Shown in pieces: positions 39,313 through 53,775 of a stretch of DNA of 64,000 nucleotides; within the stretch, counting starts at the first letter, position 1; the number at the start of each line of letters is the position of its first letter. Under the pieces are notes generated by a model. It did not search any database. It saw nothing but the letters and a program-made list of their open reading frames with translations, and was not told the origin of the DNA. Both the position numbers and the translations under genes were made by a program. The DNA comes from Marisa cornuarietis (taxonomy: Eukaryota; Mollusca; Gastropoda; Architaenioglossa; Ampullariidae), in assembly GCA_004794655.1 (NCBI GenBank), contig SMMW01000613.1, positions 845,001-909,000 of the forward strand, written 5' to 3'.

Positions 39313-42300
39313 ATCTACCCATGCACCCACACGTACTCACGTGTACCCCAGCCAAACATATAGCCACAGGGTTCATGGCACTCAAGCCTACCCATCACAG
39401 ACTAACGTATTCATAGATACACACTCATATACACACGTACGGATGCACTTCTTGCCGTCAGGTGCCAGCTGGTATCCGGCTCGACATGCGCACTGTGGGT
39501 TGCGGGAGGAGGTGGAGGAGGGGGAGGAGCAGTGGTGGTCGCACCCGAGCTTCGTACGACACCAGGTACCACCTAAGGAGTCAAAGGGCACCGGGTTAAC
39601 ACTGGGAGGAAAGAGTTGTTGTACACGTTCAAAATACACTCTCGGTTTCCATTTAGATAAACAGAAACTACTGTCGGTGTCCATTACTACATCTGCGTAT
39701 CCTGTCATCTGTCATCAGCGTTTTTCTTGTCATCCTCCATTAGCATGTAGTTATCCTGTTGTCATTATCATGTCATCCGCAATCAGCGTGCACTTATCTT
39801 TAGTCTCTTGTCTCTTATGTTCCAATCACATCATTGGTTATCAGCATGCATTTATCCTGTCACTGTCATCAACATGCACTTGTCCTGTTATCCGTCATCC
39901 TGTCATTCGCCATCAGTGTGTGCACTTATCCTGTCATCCGTCATCAGAATGTATTTATCCTGTCATCTTTCACAGTTCTGTTTTCATTGTCCTAGTCATT
40001 TCCCTCTTATCGTCGCTTTGTCCTCAATACACACCAGCACCACATTCTAACCTGAGCTCAGTTAATGTTCTACGCTTCATGACGGGGGCAAAGGTCACTC
40101 ACTGCCGCACGTGCGTCCGTCCTCGTGGAGGGAATATCCAGCGTCGCAGCGACACAAGTAGCTGCCCACCGTGTTGACGCACTGCTGGCTGCACCCACCG
40201 CGGTTCTCTAGGCACTCGTTAAGATCTGCAGCACAGACACCGTCCCAATTGGGCCAGAAACACACGATACAATGAAATTTAAAAAAATAACTAAAACCAC
40301 GCAGAACACTTCATCATCAGCGGTATACAATGGGCGAGGGAAAAATACGTCTCTTCCGGTGCAATCACGTAAACTTGCCGTAACTTCACTAAACCTGACG
40401 GCGCAGTTGACAAAACTCACCGATGCAGTCCAAGCCGTCGTTGGTGAGAACGAAGCCCGGGTAGCACGAGCAGGTGAAGTTACCCGGGGTGTTGTGGCAC
40501 GTGTGTGCGCACCCGCCATTCTCATATTTACACTCGTCGTCATCTGGCACAAAAAGGAAGTTGGGTTATTTTCTGATTGCAGCAGACAGCAGACAGCAAG
40601 ACAGGCGAGCAGAGACCTAGAAAGCAGACATCAAGCTGCCATATTCTCTGACTAGTTCAGGGTGGGGAACGTCCGACCCGCGGGCCCTATAAGCCCCGTA
40701 TACACACACTGTACACAATATACACATTGTACACAGTATAGACACTGTCCGCACTGTACACAGTATACACACTGTACACAAGTGTTAACATGATGTGACC
40801 AAACATAGCAGGTTGATGTATTAGTTAACAATTATGTACGGCCTGCGAGTTAAGGTAGAAATATCAAAATGGCCCTTGGAGGAAATAAAGGTTCCCTACT
40901 CCTGCTATAGTTAGACTATAGATAGCAAGTGGGTAGATTCTCTGACTGCAGCAAACACCAGACACCACACAGGTAGACAGACAGGTAGAGAGCAGAAACC
41001 AAGCTGGTGTTTCTTCTGACTAAAGTCCAACAACTGGAAGGAAACTGCTTTATTCTCTGACTGTAGACATAAAAGGAAGTTAGTTTATTCTCTGCTCAGT
41101 GAGGGAGCAGAAGACAAAGTTGTTTTATTCTAGGACTGCAGCTGGTAGCACAGGTGACAGCACTGACACTGGGTTGAGGCTCGTACACCTGTCTGACAAT
41201 CTCAAAAACAAACATTCTTATTTATCTGAGAATTTACTCAAGAAACAAAATCTGGACGCTTTTGGAATCAAGCGTCGTCGTCGTCGTCGTCGTCATCATC
41301 ATCTCAAAGTGTTCTCACATTACTCCTACTGCTGCTTTAAACTAAGTTGTCAATATTTTCCGACTAATTCTTTTGCTGATTCATGCCAGTCAGCCTATGG
41401 AAGTAGGGATGGGGAGCGTGCGCGTGCGTGCGTGTGTATGTGTGTGAGGGAGAGAGAAGAGATGGCAAAAAGCAAAGATGCTCGAGGAGGCGATGTTGAA
41501 AAATGGAAGCGCTTTAACTAAAGACCAAACAAATGAAATTCTGAAGGATGACAGATGTTAAAACTGGGTGGTGGAGGAACAGTTCAGCAAAACTGTGTTT
41601 GAAACAAAGGGGAAGTGTACCGGGTAGGCAAGACATGAAAACCTATTTTCTGATTTCCAAGTTCAACAAAGAAAGAAAGAAAAAAGAAGGAAGAAAGATG
41701 AAGACGACCCTATATTTTACTCATTTTGCCAGACTCCTATAGCGCCGATGATTAACGAGGCAACTAGACACCAAGTCGTGAAAGCGAAGTAAAATTGATA
41801 CCAGGGTGCGGAACATTCCAAAACCATCTCCAGGACTAGGTGCCGCAGACAGATTTATGCCGCCCATATATTTTCAAGAGCTGGTGCTTAGTAACCAACA
41901 CTTCCACTCACGGACGGTAACTGTGCTGGCGTCTAACACGGACCACTCTTCACGGGTGAGTTAAGAGTTGTCTTGGCAACAAATACAGCGACTGCGATGG
42001 CTTGCACAGACCCTCCCCATGCAATGAGCCAAACACTCGCCTTGGCAAAAGGCACTAAAAGTCTCATCAGCAAACTAGAAAGGGGCGGGCTTGGGGAGGG
42101 GGGAACAGGAAAAGTGGATGGATGTGAGGAGTGGAGAAGGCGAGCTGAAACACAAGACATTCTGTAACTGAAAAAGAACGTCCATTGCATAAAGACAGAA
42201 GAAAGGAGGGGGGAGAATGTGTCTGGGAGTGGAAAGGAAATGGGGAGAAAAGAGTGCGGGAGGGAGAAACGGGAGAGGGAGGCGGGAGGGGGGTAGGCGG

Positions 42301-45300
42301 TAGAACTGAAGAGTAGACAAAGCATAAGAACCATAGACTCTAAGCTTAAGTGCGCGAGCGCCCGTGGTGACGTCACAAGGGTGTGTGAACCAGTTTCATC
42401 AGTACACCACAACGCACGCCGTCTGCGTGTGAGAGAGAGAGAGAGAAATGTTCATCCCTTCAATATGTTCGTTCGTCCGCCTTTTAATGCGACAGTAACT
42501 GGTTAGACTGAGAAAAGACTAACACGATTACAATTAAACAAAATAAAAGTCAAACACTTCAACATGAGGATTGGTTAAGTAAACCAAATAAAGTAATAAA
42601 CAAAGAAAGAAAACAAACCGAAACATAAAAAGAATTGAAGTTCAAGGAGCTATAACTAAAAGAAGTGACGTGCGAGGAGCTATAACTCAAAGATTCCGGA
42701 TCAAAGAGGACGAGATGTGAAGTACAACAGAAATACACAAGCTACTCACCCATGCAAATCTTCCCGTCGCCATAGAAACCGTCCTTGCATTTGCACCTGT
42801 ACGTTTTGCGTGAGGTGAGGCATTCCGCGTCCTTGTGGCAGTTGTGTGTCCCCCGCTCACAGTCCTTGGCTGAGACAGAAAGTGGCCGTTAGTGGTCATC
42901 ATGGTGACGAGGCTGTGGAATAAACTGGAGATGATGGTGGAGGTGATGCTTGAGGTGATATTAGCCAGAGTGGGCTTGATGGTGGATAGAGTGGAGTTGA
43001 TGGTGGGTAACGTATGGTTGGTGGTGGATAACATGGGTTGATGGGGATGGTAAGCGTGGATAAGATGGAGATAATGTTGCTGATTGTCGGAGGAAGGGTT
43101 AAAGTGATAAAAAAGATGATTTACGTATTGATGACGTGATGATGATGATGATGAGGAGGAGGAGGAGGAGGACGTGATGATGATGATTTGTGGTGGAATT
43201 GTGGTTGCGTGTGTAACGAATTAAAAAAATTACTACAAAAAGTTATTCCACATTTCACACACTCTTTCTTTCTCTCTCTCACACACACACACTTGGCTCC
43301 TGGTTCTTGTTACTTGGTTCCTCTTTGCATTTTCTATATTTCTCTCTTGCTAGTCATCACCACTGTTCTTATCCTTCCATCGTTTGTTTGTTGTTTATCC
43401 TTCCATTCTTCGTAAACTACCAGGTACAAAATTTATGAGTGGTCACCCTTGCCAGCATATTTCTTTACTAACAGTTTATTCCTGTACACACAACATAATT
43501 CCGGTAAAAGTTTTTGAGACAAAAGTTTCCCCGAGGGGTAAAAGGGTGCCGGCGACAATAACTGACCGACTGTATGAAAGATGCCACAAGCTAGAGCATG
43601 CTCTCTATGAAGGTTAATATGCGCTATAAAAATCTTCACTATTATTATTATTAAGCTGTATATACAGCGATGTACGCATCCTCCTTCTGCCTTTCTTTTC
43701 TACCCCCCCCCCCTTCTCCATGCTCCTTCCTCCCTTAAAATCGCTAATTAGTTATCGCAATCACAACAGCCACCCTCAGCGCACCGGGTGCGGTAACGAC
43801 TGTGTCATCGGGCCCTGCACCTCCATAATAAGTGCCTCTCCTATCTCTCACGTTTGTTCCCCTATCATCTAATTTACGACTCAGGGGGCACCCACCCACC
43901 TGTCATCGCAGACAGTCTGCCTTTGAAAACTATCCTCGCCTGTGACCCGATAAATACAACCTCCCAGTACAGAGCCCACGTCTGGGAAGCATTCAGAAGT
44001 CGATCAGCACAGACAAGTCTGCAACTCTCGTTATGCATCGTGAAAGTAGCTGAGCGCTGAAACCCGAGGCGTAAGCATTTTTTGAAAAAGAAAGAATTTC
44101 AGCCTAGTCGCCTATCATTACAGATGTTTAATGCTCGCTCCGTGTCTTTAACTGAACTAGTCACACCACGACTACTGATAACAGAACTAGTCACACCACG
44201 ACTACTGAAAACTGAACAAGTCTCACCACGACTACTGATAACAGAACTAGTCACATCACGACTACTAATAATTGAACTAGTCACACCATGACCGTGTCGT
44301 ATCTTCTCTATTATACACATCGTGTATTACAAGCTTTATGCTCTCTTATCGTTAGTGTGATTTATCGCATGGTGTCTTGATGTATTATGTCGTATCATGT
44401 CTTGTGTGTCGTCGTCTCGTATCGTGATGTGTTGTAAGTCAAGTTGTTGACTAGTTTTTAGTGGCAACAGGTCCAGCAGGATCGGCGATCAACGCCCATC
44501 GCAGGATCAACTGTAGCGACGCCCCGAACCCCATTTGGTAAATATTAGCGAAGAAGGTTGAAGGTGGAAGGCAGTTCCCATAATATCCTGAAGGCGACTA
44601 TCCTTGCACCTGACTGGCCGAGCTCCTTTGTCAAAGAGACTGAGCAGGTGAGTTCAATGTTCAACAGGAACTCAAATACAAAGCATGCAGCGTACCTCGC
44701 AGAGCAAAAGGTTACTGAATGGTTGGTTACTCCGCAAAAACTAAACACATACATTAAATACGTGGAGCTGCCATAAGATATAACCATTCGACTTGAAATC
44801 AGATCGTATTTGATTGGCTTCATCTAACTGACCACCAAGCATTCGCATTTTTACATGTGCTGAGAGAAAGAGGTCGAAACTTTATTCCCTTTCCTTCCAG
44901 AATGTGGACAACCCAGCGAAGACTGGTGATGGTGGATGGTGGTGTAGTCCTGGCGACATAAATATATCTACACATTACAATAGTCACAATTTCAACCTCT
45001 CTCCAGGCGTGTGAGTGCTGACAGGAGTGAGAAGATGAAGATTATTTAGTCACATTTAGGGAAACTGGTGTCTTGCAGTCAACTAAACTCAGTCATTTAA
45101 AATGTACTCGGGTATGTCTTTAAATTATCTAGTTTTTAAATTATACGAAATTGCTCCAGTTTATCAATCTTAACCTCATTTATCCTCCTGTTATGAAAAG
45201 GTTCCACTTATCATGGTAATATCAGTGAAGTCTGCTACTGTATGAAGCTGTAAAGCCAAGCCAGAAGTTCATTATCTGGTGTTCGGTAAAGTTCCTGGCA

Positions 45301-48300
45301 GCAAAGGGCTTAAAATATTCTGTAGCTGCCTTTGCCAAAACGCCTGCTGTTTTCAATGAAGAAAACTTATTATCCGGGCAACCTGCTGACTGAATGTCGG
45401 TCCTGTTTACTTGAACTTGTCCGCCTCAGTCAAGAAGCAATTAAAGTACAGCCAGACTGGCAGGATCGCTAACCGTGCATTGCTCATGTAGCCGACAACA
45501 GATTATTTCCCCTGCCCGCCCACCATGCCCCATTAAGCTTTCCCCAGCCATAGTGCAACGAAACCTTCTGCAAGGTGAACACTGCCGCCCACCCGTTCAC
45601 CCACCATGATCCTCCCTTCCTTTAGACTTCCATCAATGCAATAAGGGAAACTAATTTTCTTTTGACCTCACACTATTTTCGATTTAGGCAATCTCCTCCT
45701 TCAGCTCTCAAAAGAACAAAATCCCTTTTTTTCTATTTCCCGATTCTTTGTCTAAAAAAACCCAATTAGTTTTATCTTGTATACTCATTTAGGCAGCAGT
45801 AAAAGTGTTACTTCTGACTCCCTCATACCATACCAGACTAATGACAACAAAAGCCCGTACATTTATGATGATTACTTGAGGCAATATACAGAAGGCGCTG
45901 AAATTATTGTCGCTTATTGTTTAATAAAAAAAAACTGCTGATCTCGACCTGTAGGTATTTTAAAGTTAGTTATCTCATGTCATGTAGAAAGTCTATTTTT
46001 ATTTCATGATGTATATACACATACACCATAGACATTAATATGCGGATAATACACTAGCAGACATTAATAGACAAATAAAATATCGGAGAAGTACAATATT
46101 TGACATCGTATGGAAAAAAAAGAAATAACAAGCAAACCAGACAAAACAAACCGCACACACACAAGACACGGATGAGTTTGAGCAGCAGGAACAAGCCATT
46201 CATCACAGTATTCATGTTGACTCCCTGGCCAACATCAGGCAGCTCAAGACAAGCACTGATCTCAACCCTGGAGGAAAGTAGCACAGCAGTAAGAATGTCT
46301 GACAAATATGTAACCTGACCATCCCACCCACTTCAGAGCGAGGATTCAGAGCCAATACAGAGCACAATAAAGGAAACTAAAACAAATCCTTTAAAAACAA
46401 ACGCAAAGAGGCAGCAGGGCAATGGCAAATTCATATTTCAAGACCATCATATGGGAATAGAAACACAACAATACCTATACTGCCATTTGATAGCTCTGTC
46501 TCCTCATACAAATAACAATTAAAGGCAGAGAAACCAACCAGTCTTTGAGTACAGGAAAATTAAGTCAAAATATTTTCATCTAGAAAGTCAAGGGAGTTGA
46601 TCAGGTGCACACAGGTAACTTGACACTAAAGGTTTACTTGATATGCACCTGTAACTTGTGGCAGGAAAATCTGTCTCTGAGAACATTAAGAATCAGCTGA
46701 AAGCCGTAGTTAAGTGTCAAGGACCAAACTCTCCATCGACTAACCACAGCAAGACGTCCTCGTGTCCCTGACCTCTGCCCCCCTCACTGAGGGACGGTCA
46801 TGCTGTCAGACCTACTGGACATGATCACGACAATCGCTGGCCTGACCAACAGCCTCACCGACCACCAGCCGACCATCGTGAAAAGTGTTGTCGAGGGACA
46901 AGGCCTAAGAACGTGGGATGGCAACTTGTATTCCGCTGATCAGCCTCCAGACAGGCTAGTCGGGACCGCACCTGTACGCCAAGGGTGTGGGTTGCCACAC
47001 ACAGGGGGTGGGGGGGATGCAGGCAAAGGTGCTGCAACACGTAGATGGGGACGGATGGTGGGGACAGGAAGGTATCCGCCATGCCCGCCTCCCTGGCTTG
47101 ACAAGTGGTGTCTAATGGCATGCTTCATCACGCAATTTGCTTTTAAAGTCCCCCTCCCTGTTTCACGATCCGCCGCAGAGGCCGCGGCGCGCCGGGAGCA
47201 AAGCGCTAGAGGCTGGAAATCACAAGTCACAAAGATTACAGTGCAACAGCCACGCCGGCCATTATCAGCGCCTACCTGACTAGCAAACAGTGCAAACCTA
47301 TCATTAACTACACCTATACTGCTATGTAGATCCCAGCGACAGCGCATCTGCAAATCATTTACTGTATGTAAACTGCTGGGTAGATCATAGTGCAACAACA
47401 CCCCCCTCCAAATAATAAACAGCCCCGGAGCTGAGAGAAGAAGCTCAGCGGCAACTCTTTTAAAGGTCCATTAAACGCTCTTAATGTTGGGCAAAAGTGC
47501 TTTAAAGTGGCATTTAGGACTGGCTGCAGGTCACCACGACAACAAAGCTGAGGTATCGGCTGCTTCCCTCACTTGATCAACTTCACAATATGCAGCACTA
47601 AAGCCAGCTATGCAGAATGTTGGTGCACGCTAAAGTTAGCTAAATAGCATGTTGGTGCACGCTAAAATTAGCTATACAGATTTTAAGCACGCAAAAATTA
47701 TCTATACAGCGTGTTGAAGCACGCTAACGTTAGCTATATAGCATGTTAGTGCACGCCAAAATTAGCTATACAGAATCGTAAGCACGCTAAAATTAGCTAC
47801 ACAACGTGTTGGAGCACGCTAACGTTAGCTATACAGTATGTTAGGGCACGATAAAGTTAGCTATACAGCCTGCTGGGGCACGCTAAAGTTAGCTATACAG
47901 CATGTTATGCGCACGCTAACGTTAGCTATACAGCATGTTAGTGTACCTTAACACTAGCTATACAGCATGTTGTGTGCATGCTAACGCTAATATACAGCAT
48001 GTTGTGTAGACGCTAACGTTAGCTATACAGCATGTTAGTGTACCTTAACACTAGCTATACAGCATGTTGAAGCAGGCTAACGTTAGCTATACAGCATATT
48101 AATGCACGCTTAAGTTAGCTATACAACATGCTGGAGCACACTGAAGTTAGCTATACAGCATGCTGGTGCAGGCTAAAGTTAGCTATACAGCATGTTAATG
48201 CACGCTAAAGTTAGCTATATAGCATGTTGGTGCTGGCTAACGCTAGCTATACAGCATGTTAATGCACGCTTAAGTTAGCTATACAACACGTTTGTGCACG

Positions 48301-51300
48301 CTAAAGTTAGCTATACAGCAGGCTGGGACACGCTTAAGTTAGCTATACAGCATGTTAATGCACGCTAAAGTTAGATATACAGCCTGTTAATGCACGCCTA
48401 TAGCAGTTAGCTATACAGCATATTAATGCACGCTTAAGTTAGCTATACAGCATGTTAATGCACGCTAAAGTTAGAAGATATACAGCCTGGGGGACACCCT
48501 AAAGTTAGCTATACAGCATGTTAATGCACGCTAAAGTTAGCTATATAGCATGTTGGTGCTGGCTAACGCTAGCTATACAGCATGTTAATGCACGCTTAAG
48601 TTAGCTATACAACACGTTTGTGCACGCTAAAGTTAGCTATACAGCAGGCTGGGACACGCTTAAGTTAGCTATACAGCATGTTAATGCACGCTAAAGTTAG
48701 ATATACAGCCTGGGGGACACCCTAAAGTTAGCTATACAGCCTGCTGGGACACGCTTAAGTTAGCTATACAGCATGTTAATGCACGCTAAAGTTAGATATA
48801 CAGCCTGGGGGACACGCTAAAGTTAGCTATACAGCTTGCTGGGGCACACTGAAGTTAGCTACACTGCCTGCTGGGGAAAGCTAAAGCTGGCTCGGCTCTA
48901 AAATTTCCATTGGAGTCGACGCCATGCGAGTTAAAAAAAAAAAAAAAAAAAGAATCGACATGACACCCTGCCTTGCTGAAGTCTGAAGACAGACGATAAA
49001 AAGCTGGAAAGTTTTTTGGAGGACTATCTCGTCTACCTGTTTGTGTATCTACGAGCATGTATGAAAATAACTCATTCAGGATGCGTTGCAATCTTTTCCA
49101 ATCCACCAAACGACACCCACCCAGGGTACCTGCAAACATCCAGAGCTTATCCCTGTCTGTGGTAGGTAAGATCCGTGCTTTATGCGTCGCACAGAAGTTT
49201 GTTTTTTTTAAGTCGTTAATGGAGATGGAAAATTCAGGGGGGCGTTGTTCTAATCAAAACAAAAATACTTTCGGGGTAGGGGTGGGGGTGGGGACTGCAG
49301 TGTGCATCAGAGCAGTTGTAGTTTCGCAGTTTTTTAATTTTTGTTTTTTTTTTAATTTTATAGTTATTATTTGCTGTTGTTGTTTGTGAATGTACATCAC
49401 CAAAGAATTTCTTCTTAGACACCCACGAACACCAAGAGAATTTCAAGAGGTGCAAACAAGGAGCAATCTTAGCTCGTCTGCTGTTAATGTGCTGCAACCT
49501 TACTTCACAAAACAAGTTATCTCTACACAACTGTTAGTTTAGTGGTAACGTCACATACACTGTGAGTCACATACATTGTGTATCTTGGACAAGATGAAAG
49601 CTCGGTCTAACTACCACCTATCTCCGCGTCTTTGTCAAGACTACTGAACTGCTTTAGTTGGCTGGGTTGTCTGTGAGTAGTACGCTTCACTCTGTTAACT
49701 TTTGTGATCTTTACCGAGCACGAAATTCTTCTTTGCTAAGTACTACAAATCTATTGTTTTGGGTTTTTTTTTCTTACAGTCAAAATAATGATTCGTGTAG
49801 TCAGCAGACAAATGTCCTCAAGATTTTGTTGGGTTGTTTTTTTGGTTGGTGGTGGTGTACAGTACTCCATAATGTTTAGGAAAATGTTTAGTAAAACTAG
49901 GCATGGTAAAGATAATTGTTTGGCTTTATCATTCTCAAACATTTGGCCTTCAACGACCACTTTATCACATCTGCGACTCTTGTACATCTGTCCTGCCGGC
50001 TAATACCTTTTCAAGATCAGAAGTTAATGTGTAGCTGCGAAACAAAACAGTAACGAAAAAACGGAAACTAGTTTTTTACTTCTGTAGCACAGGTGTGCAG
50101 AAGCTCTAAGTGTTTCCAGCACTACTACTAGCACTTCTATCACTTAACTAACACTTGGGCTAGTAACAGGAACGCTACTGGCTAGTAACACGTGTTCTTC
50201 TGACAGTAAAACAAAGGCTCTTAGTATTATCACGAACTTCGTAGTATCATCACTGGAGCTCTGAACATCATGGAGGTGTAGATTTAATCAAGTGGATCAC
50301 TTAATATTTAAGTGTAGGTTTCGCTTCTTAATCCAAAGATGTACAGCACACGTGCGCTGGTACAAATCTGATCCCGCTATAATCAAAGGCTTGTTGCACC
50401 AACATGGAGAAGCGGACTACCGAGTGGTTCAAAGCCAGAAGCATGTCTGTTCATTGTGCCTTGTGGCGAAACAAACTTCCCTCAGTCGACCCAACTGTCG
50501 GGGGAGCACCTCACTCCCAACACGACCCAAAGTTGGTTAGCGGATGGCAAGGACTGTTTGTAGGAAGGCTTCTAGCGCTAAACATGAGCACCAGTCTGAT
50601 AGTCTCCTTTTCTTTAGCCAGGGGGGTGACAAGTGCTCAGCTGTACGAGTCGTTTGTTACAAGTCTAGACACAAGCTGGTGTCCTGCCCACCTAAAGCGT
50701 TGAGGCAGGTGGATGGGTGAGCATCCGAGCGACAAGCGGGACACCAGCTGAGATTTACGGCTCCGCAATCAACGGCCGCTCGAAACGAGATCGTGCCCTC
50801 ACTTCCCCCTGCTTGACCCGTCGACAGAGGTCAACCTCGCGGCTGGGGGGGGGGAGGGCTTGAGGCCCCACGTCGGAGAGTGAGGAGGAGAAAGAGCGTG
50901 TGCCTAGCGCAACATGCGGGCGACGTGAAGCAAGATTAAGACGGACTTAAATGTTTAAGATGGACTTAAATGATCTGCTCACCAGTTTCCACGCCTGCTG
51001 TGCTCTCACCCGCAGGATCTTCCTGTACACCTGTACACAGTTCCGAATTCCATCTACCCAGGCACAAATAAAAAATACTTTGTCTCATCTTTCCCAGAAA
51101 ATAAAGGTTGACTCTCTTACTCCACACTCGCGTACACGTTGACAGAAATGTGTTTGTGCGGCGAGTAGCTGGAACCTGTCACAGTATAACATGCACTGAA
51201 GAGTTCCATTCGCTTTATACATCGAATCGTTTGAGACACGCCTTAGGACTCTGGTGTGAAACTGGCTTTAGTAAGACGGTGTGAGACTGGCCTTAGGACC

Positions 51301-53727
51301 ACCATACACTTCCTCAGTCTATTTACTTAGTTTGCAGCCTGGTCTCTAGTTTATACAAACTGCGCACAAATTACAGACGACGCGCGCACTTTGGGGGGAA
51401 ATGTACATCACATGTTTCTCGTTGGGGGCAGGAGGGAGGAGATGCAGGTGTCGGGGGGGCGGCAGCAACCACCGCCCGAAAATGTGTTTATGCGCACGAC
51501 GCACGGGTTTATGTTGCGTAACCATGTTTATATCAACAGGTTTATTATGTATCACTCCCGAAATTCCCCTCCCCCTCCCCTATAGTAAAGTAATTATTTA
51601 TTTATAATAGAGAAGCGAAAGATTGCGGTCATGAAATAGTGAAATAATAATAATAATAATAAAGTCAGCTTGTATAGCGCCTTATATATCCCCCCTTTAG
51701 GACGAACTCAAGGCGCGTCACAAATGACAGATGGTGTGACGTGAAAATAATGTGACGTCAGAACAAAATGACGGAGCTCCAGCATCTACACACGGCACCA
51801 ACACAGTCCGAATAATAGTTGAATGGATCAATTATATAATAATTCTCTTACAGTACAGGGGAACATTATCAAAGATTTCTGGATTAAACACTTTTTTTTA
51901 ATAATTTGCATGATACATACACACGGTCTTTATGAGAGTTCATCTTCACCACAGTGTGGAAGCGAAACTCATTAAGTACAACCCAGACTTTGTTTTGAAT
52001 TTGTCAGTCTATCACTGATTGCAATACATTTCAAGAGGTAGTCAACACTTTGTTGTAAGACACTCGTTGGTAGATGATTTTGCTGAATGTTAGGCTGATA
52101 GACTAACACAATGTGACGATGGGAGGGGCTAAGCTTTCAGTAGCTTCGGTGCATCAAATATATTTTCAATTTACGATATTTTCAGCTTCGTGTAGGTTTA
52201 CTGATAAGTAACCCCGTGGTAAGACATGAAGTATCTCTGATATGAACTCAGTAACCTGTAAAAATCGAGTGCAGAAGTGAATGCCAGGCTAAACCTACCA
52301 ACGAAACAGGACGAGAGAAGGGAAGGAGGGGGGGAGGCACAGAGGAGGAAGAGTTAGCGAGAAAGAAGACTTTAGTTTTTGAACGAACTTTTTTTGTGGC
52401 CGGGGAGGGGAAGAGGAATTCAGTTTATCTTTACCAGACTGTAACATAACCTGCAACCTGTGCAACATTATTGGAAACAAGATGGTCTGTTTTGTCTGGT
52501 GAAGTGAAAACCGCTGTGAAGTGTTGCCCCCGAGGGACGCTGAAAACCCTCGAAGATCGTTCAGATAAGACAGAAAAAGACGACTGAAAGACCCGGGGCT
52601 GTCTTAACTTCCACATCAAGACCGCGGCCACAGGCAGCTCCGCCAGCAAATGGAAAAGTACCCGACCTTATCCCGCCACCCGACAGAGAGAACGCAGCGT
52701 GAAACAAGCGCTTGGGACTGTTTGGCTGCAAACAGAAACATTTGCCGAGACTCGACCCCTCCATCATGTGTATGGGCTTTTTAAACGAAACGAGGTGTCC
52801 AGCGCTTTATCGGCGATGACTGTAGATGTAAGTGCAGACTAGTGATGAAAGTCACTGAGGATTTTTTATGTTTCCTGCCAGTAGGATACGGGCGGCGAGT
52901 GGTTCAGTGGGGCTAAGCGAGGACAGATACCTTCCCTAAGTCACGTGCTTGGTACGAGACAGTGAAGCGAGTGATAACTCCCTCCAGTCATACACTTGAT
53001 AACAGACGATGTGGGAAACCAATGACAACAGACAGTTCCCCAAGTCATGCACTTGGTCCAGCGGGGGGATCAACTCGCCATAGCTTGGCAGTGGATATCA
53101 GCGAACAGGAAGTCCAAGACTGCGCATGCCTCAAGTCCCCGGTGTGTGTCGATCGCTTGGGTAACAGGCTGTAACCATGGTTATTGTATCTCCGAGGATG
53201 TAACATTCGTATGGGCCGTGACCAGAGTTATAAACAGGTTGTAGTTGTATCCACGATTATAAAGGGTGCACCAACTACTACACAGGTGATCACCACAAGA
53301 TCACAGATCACACAGGCTGTCACCACTGGTCTATTTTCTCACCTCGACAAACATAATTAAGGGTTTCTTCGCACACAAAAGCTTGTGTGTCACAGTTTGC
53401 TGTGGGTAAGGTGTAAAAGGATATCTGTGGAATGCCAATCCTGCCATCTGGCCAGCCAGCAGCACCGGCTTTTACTTTCACACTTTCCATTGTTCGCGGG
53501 TTCGCCAAATGTAATTAAATGAACATTTTATGAGTTTTACGACCTTCTGTGGAAAATTGCCGACGAGAAAATGTAAATAAAACTAAAAAACGTTTTGTCA
53601 TACATGCACAAAATATTTGTATTATTAATATATTTTTATCGCTTACTACTAAAAATATGTGACCAAAGTACAACACTGCACTAAAATGAACTGTATCATG
53701 CTCGCTGGGAAAAATCTCTCTTAATCG

Positions 53728-53775
<48 letters not shown>

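Noticed and set aside
39155..40177. 340-codon plus-strand open frame, the longest in the window
   Set aside because: It runs antisense over SCUBE exons 4 and 5 and through a CA tract and a degenerate TTATCCTGTCATC repeat. It has no domain, and its residue composition follows the repeats.
44558..44776. 72-codon plus-strand frame in SCUBE intron 1
   Set aside because: It looked faintly transposon-like, but no motif could be named.
46800..47279. 159-codon plus-strand frame in SCUBE intron 1
   Set aside because: It lies in a locally GC-rich stretch with a G run. No domain, and no exon-like boundaries that I can support.
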